Source: Chrysomallon squamiferum | Taxonomy: Eukaryota; Mollusca; Gastropoda; Neomphalida; Peltospiridae | Assembly (NCBI GenBank): GCA_012295275.1 | Contig: CM022665.1 | Location: forward strand, 22,703,502 to 22,767,501 | Direction: 5' to 3' | DNA: 64,000 bases | Part shown: piece by piece, positions 61,601 to 63,695 of the stretch | How the letters are laid out: the number at the start of each line of letters is the position of its first letter | Position numbering within the stretch: position 1 is the stretch's first letter | Translations under genes and position numbers: made by a program | The notes under the pieces: generated by a model | Databases searched by the model: none | The model's input: only the letters and a program-made list of their open reading frames with translations | Told to the model about the DNA's origin: nothing

Positions 61601-63695
61601 TTTTCTGATTAACTTTAACATATCTTATGTACCACAAATAATTAAATTTATATATTCAATAACTTTATTTATTTATCTATACATCTGCCAGTCAGTTTTT
61701 ATATATATATATATGTGTAATACATTACAAATATTATTATTTCATTACTGAAACTGGAGTTTTGGCTAATTAAACAAAATTCATTTCACATTTATTTTGC
61801 AGGTAAAAGGATTAACTAACTACATAGGCTGTTACACAATCTGCTACTGGCATGTCCTTGATATAATATCCTTAAGAAAAAATGTAGATGATATAACATA
61901 CTTAACAGTGGGTAAGTGTTTACATTAAGTCTTTTTCTGTTATGAAAAAATCAAAGTGTCTTACCATCCATGTGATAGATTAAATGTAAATAGTCTGAGA
62001 ATGCAGGACAGTTAATGTAAACAGTTTGGCAATATATATTTACCAGCTTGATATACACAAGACTTTAAAAAGGTTCATGAAATATGCTGCACTGAAATTT
62101 TTCACAATACCTGGGTAACACCCAGCAACAGTCAATTTATTTTTTTGACAGTATGCAATACATTGGCAGAAAAAGGTATGCATATAAAACCAACAGTAAC
62201 ACAGCCATAAATGATCAGCACTTTGATGTTGTTAAAAGGCGTAAATGTGAGTCAGTAGTGGATATGCAAACACTGTGTTAAAAGAAGGAAGGAACAGTTT
62301 AGTTACTGACATACTCAAAATATTTTTGATCTAGATTATAATCATACATCTGTTCAACAACTGCACAAGAAAAAGACTTGGGAATCTGCAATGAACTATT
62401 CTTTTTGCATTATATGCATCTTCCGATAGACAGGGAAACCATGTGCCACAGCCTTTGATAACCAGTTGAGAAAGAATTAACCCTTTAACTTTAAGAACCA
62501 AGAAGCCTGAATATGCAAACAAACATGGCATTCTACCAGCCATCTACCATTTATTTCCCAGTGTCTTTAAAAATGTCATAGAAATTGTTTTCCAGGTATT
62601 TGTTATTAGATAAATAATTATATATTCTATCAGAGATGAAAAATCAATTTAATGCACCTATTCATTCATTTAATCTCTTTATTAAATATAAATAGCAATA
62701 ACATCATGAAAATCAATACACTGACATATATGCTTAATGGCACTAAAGGTTGCAAATTACTTCTACATTAAACTATCTAAATAATTTGCATTAATAAATG
62801 CAGTATTAAAATTTCTCTGTTGTTTTTATAACAATTTTCACCTTTGAAACACTATCTTGATTTTATGTCACACAAACTGTGTTCTAAAATTCTAAGATAC
62901 AAGTAATGAAAAATCCTGCATGAGCTTATAAACTATGAACTTACACACATTTCTATAATTAGTTCTATTAAAATAAATTCTCTCTACTACACATTTTTTG
63001 ACTGATGAAAATATTTTACTGAGTTTATAACTGCTTGAACAGTATATTTAGTAAAATTTGCTAATACTAACAACAATGACAAATGCTCTACTTATATTTA
63101 TGAAAATGTTAAGACACTTTATAATATAAATACTATGGTCAGTTGATATATCAGCATATCATGTGAATGGATCAAAAAATAGTCTTTGTAGGTTTCTTTT
63201 ATCATGTATTTAGTTACCTGGCACAGGTATGTGTTCATCCAGTTTGTAAATGTCTTCTTTTGAACCCGTTCTTGTTCATCTAAAAGAGAAAAAGAAAATG
63301 CAAAATTAATGCATCAATCCTACACAGTTTAAAATATTAACTATTCTTCCAATTCCAGTAGATTTGATAAATGTGTTTTATGCTCACAGACACACAGAAA
63401 TATAATTTCAAGCAGTATCATTTCCACTGCTTGTAAACTTACTTAATAGTAAATTTATTTTGACACTTGTACTCTTTTCAGTCACTATATATAAAAGCTT
63501 TCACACTTCTGGCCTTAGTAAATAAAAAAAAAATAAAAAAACTACTTATGCAAACAAAATGGAATCTTCAGGATAATTGCCCTTAAGAAAAAAGACAATT
63601 AGCACATGGTAGTATCATGTAATAGTATATATATTTTGCTATGGTTTTTTCTTTTCCATACACTGACCTGCTATCGACATGATGCTAATGTCCAT
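1..63695 (-). CDS. SYNE1: Giant nesprin (SYNE1/SYNE2/Msp300-like), N-terminal and rod part, 75 coding exons, 3' end outside window
   Basis: Nesprins link the actin cytoskeleton to the outer nuclear membrane through the LINC complex. The assembled protein (about 5,226 codons, open at the left edge) begins with two CH domains (residues about 10-121 and 150-258), followed by about 45 spectrin-like repeats. Diagnostic stretches are [34 protein letters not shown] and [20 protein letters not shown], which match the nesprin actin-binding domain better than spectrin, alpha-actinin or spectraplakin. Exon lengths sum to a continuous frame, and all boundaries are GT-AG. Almost all boundaries in the rod are phase 0, so most exons could be skipped in frame. 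No KASH domain is present because the gene continues past position 1. SYNE1 is used as the family name; whether the animal has one or two nesprin genes cannot be seen. Confidence 0.93.
69..1458 (-). other. SYNE1: Intron 74 (1.4 kb)
   Basis: A/T-rich, with mixed short homopolymers. No exon, no recognisable element. Confidence 0.7.
1459..1623 (-). CDS. SYNE1: Nesprin exon 74: type B half-repeat, divergent
   Basis: 165 nt, 55 residues: [20 protein letters not shown], later [20 protein letters not shown]. The Cys and SGD signature is lost although the length is exact. Donor GTAAGT. Confidence 0.91.
1979..2131 (-). CDS. SYNE1: Nesprin exon 73: type C half-repeat (subtype II)
   Basis: 153 nt, 51 residues: [20 protein letters not shown], later [13 protein letters not shown]. 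Phase 0-0, donor GTAACC. Confidence 0.9.
2373..2417. repeat. (ATT)n/(AGT)n trinucleotide repeat
   Basis: About four ATT copies followed by about ten AGT/TAG copies, in the intron between exons 72 and 73. Confidence 0.95.
2524..2850 (-). CDS. SYNE1: Nesprin exon 72: type A repeat (327 nt)
   Basis: 109 residues: [20 protein letters not shown], later [20 protein letters not shown] and [15 protein letters not shown]. Phase 0-0, donor GTATGA. Confidence 0.94.
2851..4448 (-). other. SYNE1: Intron 71 (1.6 kb)
   Basis: A/T-rich; two ORFs of 69-87 codons here are not spectrin-like and look random. Nothing else seen. Confidence 0.65.
4449..4613 (-). CDS. SYNE1: Nesprin exon 71: type B half-repeat
   Basis: 165 nt, 55 residues: [20 protein letters not shown], later [20 protein letters not shown]. 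Phase 0-0. Confidence 0.93.
4906..5058 (-). CDS. SYNE1: Nesprin exon 70: type C half-repeat (subtype I)
   Basis: 153 nt, 51 residues: [20 protein letters not shown], later [13 protein letters not shown]. Phase 0-0, donor GTACAT. Confidence 0.92.
5348..5671 (-). CDS. SYNE1: Nesprin exon 69: type A repeat (324 nt)
   Basis: 108 residues: [20 protein letters not shown], later [20 protein letters not shown] and [20 protein letters not shown]. Phase 0-0. Confidence 0.94.
6116..6280 (-). CDS. SYNE1: Nesprin exon 68: type B half-repeat
   Basis: 165 nt, 55 residues: [20 protein letters not shown], later [21 protein letters not shown] plus-strand ORF overlapping it is a shadow. Confidence 0.93.
6388..6421. 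repeat. (AAAT)n microsatellite
   Basis: About eight copies of AAAT in the intron upstream of exon 68. Confidence 0.95.
6599..6751 (-). CDS. SYNE1: Nesprin exon 67: type C half-repeat (subtype II)
   Basis: 153 nt, 51 residues: [20 protein letters not shown], later [13 protein letters not shown]. Donor GTCAGT; phase 0-0. Confidence 0.91.
6974..7119 (-). CDS. SYNE1: Nesprin exon 66: type A repeat, second part
   Basis: 146 nt: [20 protein letters not shown] then [15 protein letters not shown]. 181+146 = 327 nt. The acceptor ATTATGTGTAG has a poor pyrimidine tract but gives the correct frame. Confidence 0.9.
7435..7615 (-). CDS. SYNE1: Nesprin exon 65: type A repeat, first part
   Basis: 181 nt, ends at phase 1: [20 protein letters not shown], later [20 protein letters not shown]. 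Donor GTAAGT. Joins exon 66 through Glu. Confidence 0.93.
7771..7935 (-). CDS. SYNE1: Nesprin exon 64: type B half-repeat
   Basis: 165 nt, 55 residues: [20 protein letters not shown], later [20 protein letters not shown]. Phase 0-0. Confidence 0.92.
8259..8411 (-). CDS. SYNE1: Nesprin exon 63: type C half-repeat (subtype I)
   Basis: 153 nt, 51 residues: [20 protein letters not shown], later [13 protein letters not shown]. Phase 0-0. Confidence 0.92.
8580..8880 (-). mobile_element. Possible degraded tRNA-derived SINE in an intron
   Basis: On the minus strand TAGCTCAGTGGT (8843-8854) matches a tRNA A box. About 33 bases later GATCAATTT (8802-8810) resembles a B box and sits in a small hairpin. 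The tract is less A/T-rich than its surroundings. No poly-A tail or target duplication was identified. Confidence 0.33.
8907..9233 (-). CDS. SYNE1: Nesprin exon 62: type A repeat (327 nt)
   Basis: 109 residues: [20 protein letters not shown], later [20 protein letters not shown] and [15 protein letters not shown]. Plus-strand ORFs over this exon are shadows. Confidence 0.95.
9649..9813 (-). CDS. SYNE1: Nesprin exon 61: type B half-repeat
   Basis: 165 nt, 55 residues: [20 protein letters not shown], later [20 protein letters not shown]. Keeps SGDK but has Met in place of the usual Cys. Confidence 0.91.
10127..10279 (-). CDS. SYNE1: Nesprin exon 60: type C half-repeat (subtype II)
   Basis: 153 nt, 51 residues: [20 protein letters not shown], later [13 protein letters not shown]. 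Phase 0-0. Short, but exactly the C length. Confidence 0.9.
10600..10661. repeat. (CAAA)n microsatellite
   Basis: About 15 copies of a 4-base unit with flanking AAAT copies, in the intron just downstream of exon 59. Two ORFs reading LFVC/CLFV repeats come from it and are not genes. Confidence 0.97.
10705..10863 (-). CDS. SYNE1: Nesprin exon 59: type A repeat, second part
   Basis: 159 nt: [20 protein letters not shown] then [15 protein letters not shown]. Donor GTTCAT is weak; the following intron starts with the long CAAA repeat. Confidence 0.91.
11335..11499 (-). CDS. SYNE1: Nesprin exon 58: type A repeat, first part
   Basis: 165 nt, phase 0-0: [20 protein letters not shown] then [20 protein letters not shown], ending FITALAK. 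With exon 59 it totals 324 nt. Confidence 0.92.
11500..14956 (-). other. SYNE1: Intron 57 (3.5 kb)
   Basis: Very A/T-rich, with an AT run at 13809-13832. It has an isolated good acceptor (CCTCTCTCTTGCAG, ending at 11688) and an isolated donor (GAG|GTAAGG at 11842) in a less A/T-rich patch at 11680-11870, but no open exon connects them. No spectrin homology seen. Confidence 0.6.
13809..13832. repeat. (AT)n dinucleotide repeat
   Basis: Twelve AT units in intron 57. Confidence 0.95.
14957..15121 (-). CDS. SYNE1: Nesprin exon 57: type B half-repeat
   Basis: 165 nt, 55 residues: [20 protein letters not shown], later [20 protein letters not shown]. Phase 0-0. Followed by a 3.5-kb intron. Confidence 0.93.
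15670..15822 (-). CDS. SYNE1: Nesprin exon 56: type C half-repeat (subtype I)
   Basis: 153 nt, 51 residues: [20 protein letters not shown], later [12 protein letters not shown]. Phase 0-0, donor GTATGT. Its start closely resembles the orphan piece at 19752-19802. Confidence 0.92.
16254..16580 (-). CDS. SYNE1: Nesprin exon 55: type A repeat (327 nt)
   Basis: 109 residues: [20 protein letters not shown] then [20 protein letters not shown], later [15 protein letters not shown]. Closely related to exons 44/45 and 49. Phase 0-0. Confidence 0.95.
16836..17000 (-). CDS. SYNE1: Nesprin exon 54: type B half-repeat
   Basis: 165 nt, 55 residues: [20 protein letters not shown], later [20 protein letters not shown]. 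Phase 0-0. Confidence 0.94.
17399..17551 (-). CDS. SYNE1: Nesprin exon 53: type C half-repeat (subtype II)
   Basis: 153 nt, 51 residues: [20 protein letters not shown], later [13 protein letters not shown]. Full length; phase 0-0, donor GTATAA. Confidence 0.92.
17552..19751 (-). other. SYNE1: Long intron between the orphan C piece and exon 53 (2.2 kb)
   Basis: Very A/T-rich with AAT repeats at about 19247-19300. The first 110 bases past the orphan donor stay open in frame to a TAA at 19628-19630, but do not look spectrin-like. No remainder of the truncated C exon was recognised. Confidence 0.6.
19247..19300. repeat. (AAT)n repeat
   Basis: Imperfect AAT trinucleotide tract in the intron next to the orphan C piece. 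Confidence 0.93.
19752..19802 (-). CDS. SYNE1: Orphan 51-nt piece of a type C exon (cassette or relic)
   Basis: Flanked by acceptor CCCATCCAG and donor GTAAGC; encodes [17 protein letters not shown] in phase 0. This matches the first 17 residues of subtype I type C exons (for example [16 protein letters not shown]). The expected full C exon of this module lies 2.2 kb further on, so this piece is extra. It could be an in-frame cassette of 17 residues, or a relic of a duplicated exon. Confidence 0.6.
20323..20646 (-). CDS. SYNE1: Nesprin exon 52: type A repeat (324 nt)
   Basis: 108 residues: [20 protein letters not shown], later [20 protein letters not shown] and [20 protein letters not shown]. 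Phase 0-0. Confidence 0.94.
20942..21106 (-). CDS. SYNE1: Nesprin exon 51: type B half-repeat
   Basis: 165 nt, 55 residues: [20 protein letters not shown], later [21 protein letters not shown] textbook B signature. Donor GTAAGT. Confidence 0.94.
21508..21660 (-). CDS. SYNE1: Nesprin exon 50: type C half-repeat (subtype I)
   Basis: 153 nt, 51 residues: [20 protein letters not shown], later [13 protein letters not shown]. Phase 0-0. Confidence 0.92.
22115..22606 (-). CDS. SYNE1: Nesprin exon 49: type B half fused to a whole type A repeat
   Basis: 492 nt = 165+327, 164 residues. [20 protein letters not shown], then [20 protein letters not shown] and [20 protein letters not shown]. The intron that separates B and A in most modules is missing. 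Its B part has CQQPVSDQE instead of the SGD signature. Confidence 0.95.
22929..23081 (-). CDS. SYNE1: Nesprin exon 48: type C half-repeat (subtype II)
   Basis: 153 nt, 51 residues: [20 protein letters not shown], later [13 protein letters not shown]. Phase 0-0. Confidence 0.91.
23481..23804 (-). CDS. SYNE1: Nesprin exon 47: type A repeat (324 nt)
   Basis: 108 residues: [20 protein letters not shown], later [20 protein letters not shown] and [20 protein letters not shown]. Phase 0-0, donor GTACAT. Confidence 0.93.
24246..24563 (-). CDS. SYNE1: Nesprin exon 46: type C (subtype I) and type B halves fused
   Basis: 318 nt = 153+165. [20 protein letters not shown], later [21 protein letters not shown] full repeat without the C/B intron. 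Phase 0-0. Confidence 0.94.
25119..25326 (-). CDS. SYNE1: Nesprin exon 45: remainder of the type A repeat
   Basis: 208 nt; its first base completes Arg ([18 protein letters not shown]). Later [20 protein letters not shown]. Exons 44+45 total 492 nt, identical to fused exon 49. The preceding intron is a long AAT/AAC-rich tract. Confidence 0.93.
25331..25455. repeat. AAT/AAC-rich compound microsatellite
   Basis: Imperfect trinucleotide tract directly upstream of exon 45; it lies about 5 bases from that exon's acceptor and replaces a normal pyrimidine tract with TTATTATT-like sequence on the minus strand. Confidence 0.93.
25975..26258 (-). CDS. SYNE1: Nesprin exon 44: type B half fused to the start of a type A repeat
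   Basis: 284 nt = 165 (B) + 119 (start of A), ends at phase 2. B part has [21 protein letters not shown] part has [20 protein letters not shown]. The B/A intron present in other modules is absent here, and a different intron cuts the A unit. Confidence 0.94.
26636..26782 (-). CDS. SYNE1: Nesprin exon 43: type C half-repeat (subtype II), short
   Basis: 147 nt, 49 residues: [20 protein letters not shown], later [14 protein letters not shown]. Two residues shorter than standard. Donor GTCAGT. Acceptor ACTTGACAG lacks a strong pyrimidine tract. Confidence 0.88.
26968..26998. repeat. Poly-T run (31 nt)
   Basis: Uninterrupted homopolymer in the intron between exons 42 and 43; similar runs occur at 1832-1857 and 36640-36659. 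Confidence 0.95.
27100..27423 (-). CDS. SYNE1: Nesprin exon 42: type A repeat (324 nt)
   Basis: 108 residues: [20 protein letters not shown], later [17 protein letters not shown] and [20 protein letters not shown]. Phase 0-0. Confidence 0.94.
27883..28047 (-). CDS. SYNE1: Nesprin exon 41: type B half-repeat
   Basis: 165 nt, 55 residues: [20 protein letters not shown], later [20 protein letters not shown]. Phase 0-0. Confidence 0.93.
28589..28729 (-). CDS. SYNE1: Nesprin exon 40: type C half-repeat (subtype I), short
   Basis: 141 nt, 47 residues: [20 protein letters not shown], later [13 protein letters not shown]. Four residues shorter than the standard C exon. Carries the subtype I motif IDSxxDK. 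Confidence 0.91.
29091..29417 (-). CDS. SYNE1: Nesprin exon 39: type A repeat (327 nt)
   Basis: 109 residues: [20 protein letters not shown] then [20 protein letters not shown]. Shares GEKLxPxT..GR..RxD with exons 44, 49 and 55. Phase 0-0. Confidence 0.94.
29959..30123 (-). CDS. SYNE1: Nesprin exon 38: type B half-repeat
   Basis: 165 nt, 55 residues: [20 protein letters not shown], later [21 protein letters not shown] divergent form of the B signature. Confidence 0.9.
30508..30660 (-). CDS. SYNE1: Nesprin exon 37: type C half-repeat (subtype II)
   Basis: 153 nt, 51 residues: [20 protein letters not shown], later [13 protein letters not shown]. Subtype II lacks the I-D-S motif. Phase 0-0. 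Confidence 0.9.
31193..31349 (-). CDS. SYNE1: Nesprin exon 36: type A repeat, second part
   Basis: 157 nt starting with the last base of Gln: [20 protein letters not shown] then [13 protein letters not shown]. Donor GTTAGC is weak, but the frame and the homology to other A exons agree. Confidence 0.9.
31811..31980 (-). CDS. SYNE1: Nesprin exon 35: type A repeat, first part
   Basis: 170 nt, ends at phase 2 (EETQ split). [20 protein letters not shown], later [13 protein letters not shown]. With exon 36 it gives 327 nt, the type A length. First unit of the regular array. Confidence 0.92.
32284..32604 (-). CDS. SYNE1: Nesprin exon 34: rod repeat (C and B halves in one exon)
   Basis: 321 nt, 107 residues: [20 protein letters not shown], later [20 protein letters not shown] then [12 protein letters not shown]. 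Carries the type B signature CGDMAGDR. Phase 0-0. Confidence 0.93.
33007..33324 (-). CDS. SYNE1: Nesprin exon 33: rod repeat (C and B halves in one exon)
   Basis: 318 nt, 106 residues, exactly 153+165 nt as in the split repeats further left. Contains [40 protein letters not shown]. It carries the CxDxSG signature of the type B half. Confidence 0.92.
33710..33883 (-). CDS. SYNE1: Nesprin exon 32: second half of a repeat
   Basis: 174 nt, 58 residues: [20 protein letters not shown], later [16 protein letters not shown]. Helix B/C part of a repeat. Phase 0-0, donor GTGAGG. Confidence 0.9.
34298..34459 (-). CDS. SYNE1: Nesprin exon 31: first half of a repeat
   Basis: 162 nt, 54 residues: [20 protein letters not shown], ending [12 protein letters not shown]. 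Donor GTAAGT. Pairs with exon 32 (112 residues together). Confidence 0.9.
34913..35233 (-). CDS. SYNE1: Nesprin exon 30: rod repeat
   Basis: 321 nt, 107 residues: [20 protein letters not shown], later [20 protein letters not shown]. Phase 0-0, donor GTAAGA. Confidence 0.93.
35745..36386 (-). CDS. SYNE1: Nesprin exon 29: double-length exon, two rod repeats
   Basis: 642 nt, 214 residues, the longest exon in the window: [20 protein letters not shown], later [16 protein letters not shown] and [20 protein letters not shown]. It equals two repeats with no intron between them. The second part is rich in charged heptads and lacks the usual helix-A Trp, so it may be a more continuous coiled coil. Confidence 0.94.
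36387..37295 (-). other. SYNE1: Intron 28 (0.9 kb)
   Basis: A/T-rich with a poly-T run at about 36640-36659. No exon seen. Confidence 0.7.
37296..37616 (-). CDS. SYNE1: Nesprin exon 28: rod repeat
   Basis: 321 nt, 107 residues: [20 protein letters not shown], later [15 protein letters not shown] and [16 protein letters not shown]. Phase 0-0, donor GTATGA. Confidence 0.93.
37916..38227 (-). CDS. SYNE1: Nesprin exon 27: rod repeat
   Basis: 312 nt, 104 residues: [20 protein letters not shown], later [20 protein letters not shown]. Phase 0-0, donor GTATAT. Confidence 0.92.
38408..38734 (-). CDS. SYNE1: Nesprin exon 26: rod repeat
   Basis: 327 nt, 109 residues: [20 protein letters not shown], later [16 protein letters not shown] and [13 protein letters not shown]. 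Phase 0-0, donor GTAAGA. Confidence 0.93.
39018..39338 (-). CDS. SYNE1: Nesprin exon 25: rod repeat
   Basis: 321 nt, 107 residues: [20 protein letters not shown], later [20 protein letters not shown]. One complete spectrin repeat with Trp in helices A and B. Phase 0-0. Confidence 0.93.
39693..39833 (-). CDS. SYNE1: Nesprin exon 24: rod
   Basis: 141 nt, 47 residues: [20 protein letters not shown], later [20 protein letters not shown]. Completes the repeat begun in exon 23 (106 residues together). Donor GTTTCT is weak. Confidence 0.83.
40245..40421 (-). CDS. SYNE1: Nesprin exon 23: rod
   Basis: 177 nt, 59 residues: [20 protein letters not shown], later [12 protein letters not shown]. First part of a repeat completed by exon 24. 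Phase 0-0, donor GTATGA. Short, but in frame with both neighbours. Confidence 0.87.
40422..42249 (-). other. SYNE1: Intron 22 (1.8 kb)
   Basis: A/T-rich. Contains the candidate 18-nt microexon at 41671-41688; otherwise nothing recognised. Confidence 0.6.
41671..41688 (-). CDS. SYNE1: Candidate 18-nt microexon in the rod
   Basis: Acceptor with a long T tract (CCTTTTTGTTTTTTTT, then ATAATATCAG) and a perfect donor GTAAGT flank TCACCTCATGGAATAATG, encoding SPHGIM in phase 0. Inclusion between exons 22 and 23 keeps the frame. Splice signals are better than for many annotated exons here, but 18 nt is too short for coding evidence. Confidence 0.5.
42250..42570 (-). CDS. SYNE1: Nesprin exon 22: rod repeat
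   Basis: 321 nt, 107 residues: [20 protein letters not shown], later [18 protein letters not shown]. One complete repeat. A plus-strand ORF of 133 codons overlaps this exon and is an antisense shadow. Confidence 0.93.
42571..43979 (-). other. SYNE1: Intron 21 (1.4 kb)
   Basis: A/T-rich, with an AT/CA compound microsatellite at 42668-42699 and several poly-T runs. No exon seen. Confidence 0.7.
42668..42699. repeat. (AT)n(AC)n compound repeat
   Basis: About eleven AT units followed by CA units in intron 21. Confidence 0.95.
43980..44088 (-). CDS. SYNE1: Nesprin exon 21: end of a split repeat
   Basis: 109 nt starting with one base that completes Arg: [20 protein letters not shown] then [12 protein letters not shown]. 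Forms a 110-residue repeat with exon 20. Donor GTAATT. Confidence 0.88.
44372..44592 (-). CDS. SYNE1: Nesprin exon 20: rod
   Basis: 221 nt, ends at phase 2. Begins [20 protein letters not shown] and contains [14 protein letters not shown] and [11 protein letters not shown]. Upstream of the acceptor the frame stays open, so the acceptor ATGATGCAG was chosen because it keeps phase 0 with exon 19. Confidence 0.87.
45046..45207 (-). CDS. SYNE1: Nesprin exon 19: second half of a repeat
   Basis: 162 nt, 54 residues: [20 protein letters not shown] then [13 protein letters not shown]. The [13 protein letters not shown] pattern recalls the vertebrate nesprin N-terminal rod. Phase 0-0. Confidence 0.9.
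45469..45603 (-). CDS. SYNE1: Nesprin exon 18: first half of a repeat
   Basis: 135 nt, 45 residues: [20 protein letters not shown], later [10 protein letters not shown]. Short helix pair ending in the W of helix A. Donor GTACGT, phase 0-0. Confidence 0.85.
45998..46165 (-). CDS. SYNE1: Nesprin exon 17: second half of a repeat
   Basis: 168 nt, 56 residues: [20 protein letters not shown], later [18 protein letters not shown]. Acceptor TTTTTAACAG, donor GTAAGA. Missing from a simple long-ORF scan but in frame with both neighbours. Confidence 0.86.
46430..46579 (-). CDS. SYNE1: Nesprin exon 16: first half of a repeat
   Basis: 150 nt, 50 residues: [20 protein letters not shown], ending DDVMERFQ. 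Pairs with exon 17 to give a 106-residue repeat. Phase 0-0. Confidence 0.88.
46850..47173 (-). CDS. SYNE1: Nesprin exon 15: rod repeat
   Basis: 324 nt, 108 residues: [20 protein letters not shown], later [15 protein letters not shown]. One spectrin-like repeat without the usual Trp in helix A. Phase 0-0. Confidence 0.92.
47433..47750 (-). CDS. SYNE1: Nesprin exon 14: rod repeat
   Basis: 318 nt, 106 residues, one complete repeat: [20 protein letters not shown], later [16 protein letters not shown]. Phase 0-0, donor GTAAGA. Confidence 0.92.
47917..48122 (-). CDS. SYNE1: Nesprin exon 13: rod, second part of a split repeat
   Basis: 206 nt starting at phase 1: [20 protein letters not shown], later [20 protein letters not shown]. 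The conserved Trp spacing of a spectrin repeat is visible. The exon ends in an oligo-A run (GAGGAAAAAAAA) directly before GTAAGT. Confidence 0.9.
48470..48563 (-). CDS. SYNE1: Nesprin exon 12: rod, first part of a split repeat
   Basis: 94 nt, ends at phase 1 ([20 protein letters not shown] then [11 protein letters not shown]). Donor GTATTA. Joins exon 13 through a Gly codon. Together they form a 100-residue repeat. Confidence 0.88.
48849..49130 (-). CDS. SYNE1: Nesprin exon 11: N-terminal rod
   Basis: 282 nt, residues about 412-505. Contains [20 protein letters not shown] and [20 protein letters not shown] then [13 protein letters not shown]. This segment is recognisably nesprin-specific (compare MKYKLL...W..KYG..ESVELLL in vertebrates) and less repeat-like. 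Confidence 0.92.
49435..49746 (-). CDS. SYNE1: Nesprin exon 10: N-terminal rod
   Basis: 312 nt, residues about 308-411. Starts [20 protein letters not shown] and has [10 protein letters not shown] and [15 protein letters not shown]. This is one divergent spectrin-like repeat with the conserved Trp positions of helices A and C. Confidence 0.9.
50126..50272 (-). CDS. SYNE1: Nesprin exon 9: neck after CH2
   Basis: 147 nt, residues about 259-307: [20 protein letters not shown] then [14 protein letters not shown]. Begins the helical rod; [12 protein letters not shown] resembles the first helix of a spectrin repeat. Phase 0-0, donor GTAAGT. Confidence 0.88.
50593..50681 (-). CDS. SYNE1: Nesprin exon 8: end of CH2
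   Basis: 89 nt, residues about 229-258: [20 protein letters not shown] then [10 protein letters not shown]. Nearly identical to the nesprin CH2 terminus ([22 protein letters not shown]). This motif is the strongest single argument for nesprin identity. Donor GTAAGA, phase 0. Confidence 0.97.
50969..51165 (-). CDS. SYNE1: Nesprin exon 7: CH2 core
   Basis: 197 nt, residues about 163-229. Contains [32 protein letters not shown] and [10 protein letters not shown], the CH2 signature of actin-crosslinker heads. The partial codon at each end resolves with both neighbours. Confidence 0.96.
51461..51489. repeat. (TA)n repeat
   Basis: Fourteen TA units in the intron between exons 6 and 7. Confidence 0.95.
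51646..51770 (-). CDS. SYNE1: Nesprin exon 6: CH1-CH2 linker and start of CH2
   Basis: 125 nt, residues about 122-163. A short polar linker ([20 protein letters not shown], then SKKK) leads into the first CH2 helix ([11 protein letters not shown]). As I remember the vertebrate protein, its serine-rich linker is longer. Donor GTAAGA at phase 2; the split codon makes Lys with exon 7. Confidence 0.93.
52601..52633. repeat. (ATTT)n microsatellite
   Basis: About eight ATTT units in intron 5. Confidence 0.95.
54450..54476 (-). CDS. SYNE1: Candidate 27-nt cassette microexon in the CH1-CH2 linker
   Basis: Flanked by acceptor GTGATTATAG and a near-perfect donor GAG|GTGAGT. It is phase 0-0 with no stop and encodes VQHMFDHSE. 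Insertion between exon 5 (ending YFQ) and exon 6 (starting IEE) keeps the frame. The pyrimidine tract is weak, so it may be alternatively spliced or simply a chance hit. Confidence 0.45.
55424..55516 (-). CDS. SYNE1: Nesprin exon 5: end of CH1
   Basis: 93 nt, residues about 91-121: [20 protein letters not shown] then [11 protein letters not shown]. This is the CH-domain signature (VNI..DI.DG.P...LGL.WTIIL.FQ). Acceptor TTTCTTGCAG, donor GTAAGT, phase 0-0. The following 3.65-kb intron carries the candidate microexon at 54450-54476. Confidence 0.96.
55691..55774 (-). CDS. SYNE1: Nesprin exon 4: CH1
   Basis: 84 nt, residues about 63-90: [20 protein letters not shown] then LGFLEKKK. This matches the CH1 segment with the R-x-H-x-x-x-N-x-x-x-AL-x-FL pattern of nesprins. 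Phase 0-0; donor GTATGC. Confidence 0.94.
56734..57225. repeat. 24-bp exact direct repeat pair
   Basis: TTTGCACAATAACAGATCAA followed by TGAA occurs at 56734-56757 and again at 57202-57225 in intron 3, start to start 468 bp. Flanks are not obviously similar. Either a small duplication or two relics of one dispersed repeat. Confidence 0.6.
57414..57458. repeat. (GT)n repeat
   Basis: Imperfect GT tract in intron 3; a short (CA)n lies at 56930-56944. Confidence 0.93.
59744..60018. mobile_element. Possible short inverted-repeat element (MITE-like)
   Basis: TTCCAAATGGGGCACC at 59744-59759 and its inverted partner at 60003-60018 match at 15 of 16 bases and enclose about 243 bases of A/T-rich sequence without an ORF. 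No clear target-site duplication was seen, although GGAACAT and CCTAAT words flank both sides. Confidence 0.3.
60552..60647 (-). CDS. SYNE1: Nesprin exon 3: CH1 middle
   Basis: 96 nt, residues about 31-62. Contains [20 protein letters not shown] followed by [12 protein letters not shown], the classic nesprin/spectrin CH1 core (compare LFEDMKDGVKLLALLEVLSG in vertebrate nesprins). Acceptor TTTACCACAG, donor GTAAAT; phase 0 on both sides. Confidence 0.95.
60648..63217 (-). other. SYNE1: Intron 2 (2.6 kb)
   Basis: A/T-rich with small repeats, except for a somewhat less A/T-rich stretch at about 62040-62560. A 70-codon minus-strand ORF at 62331-62543 resembles no family I know. A donor-like site at 61966 has no usable in-frame exon (TAA in the phase required). 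No exon could be supported. Confidence 0.6.
63218..63279 (-). CDS. SYNE1: Nesprin exon 2: start of CH1
   Basis: 62 nt, residues about 10-30, containing [20 protein letters not shown], the first helix of the first calponin-homology domain. The acceptor CTTTTTCTCTTTTAG and donor GTAACT are clear. The WMN tryptophan is the conserved CH1 core residue. The next intron is 2.6 kb. Confidence 0.93.
63668..63695 (-). CDS. SYNE1: Nesprin exon 1: start exon (coding part)
   Basis: Encodes MDISIMSIA plus one base (28 nt). The donor is GTCAGT. The leftover G joins AT of the next exon to make Asp, giving the family-typical DEQERVQ. An in-frame stop upstream supports a start here; the internal ATG at 63678-63680 is an alternative. 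The short length and a weaker donor leave room for another first exon. Confidence 0.58.

Noticed and set aside
61966-62000. 30-nt candidate microexon in intron 2
   Set aside because: Contains TAA in the only phase compatible with exons 2 and 3.
62331-62543. 70-codon minus-strand ORF in intron 2 as an alternative first exon
   Set aside because: No suitable donor in the correct phase and no recognisable protein similarity.
50593-63279. Spectraplakin (dystonin/MACF), beta-spectrin or alpha-actinin identity
   Set aside because: The CH2 end ([21 protein letters not shown]), the [11 protein letters not shown] start and the N-terminal rod segments fit nesprin; no EF-hand, GAS2 or plakin features occur, although the C-terminus is not in view.
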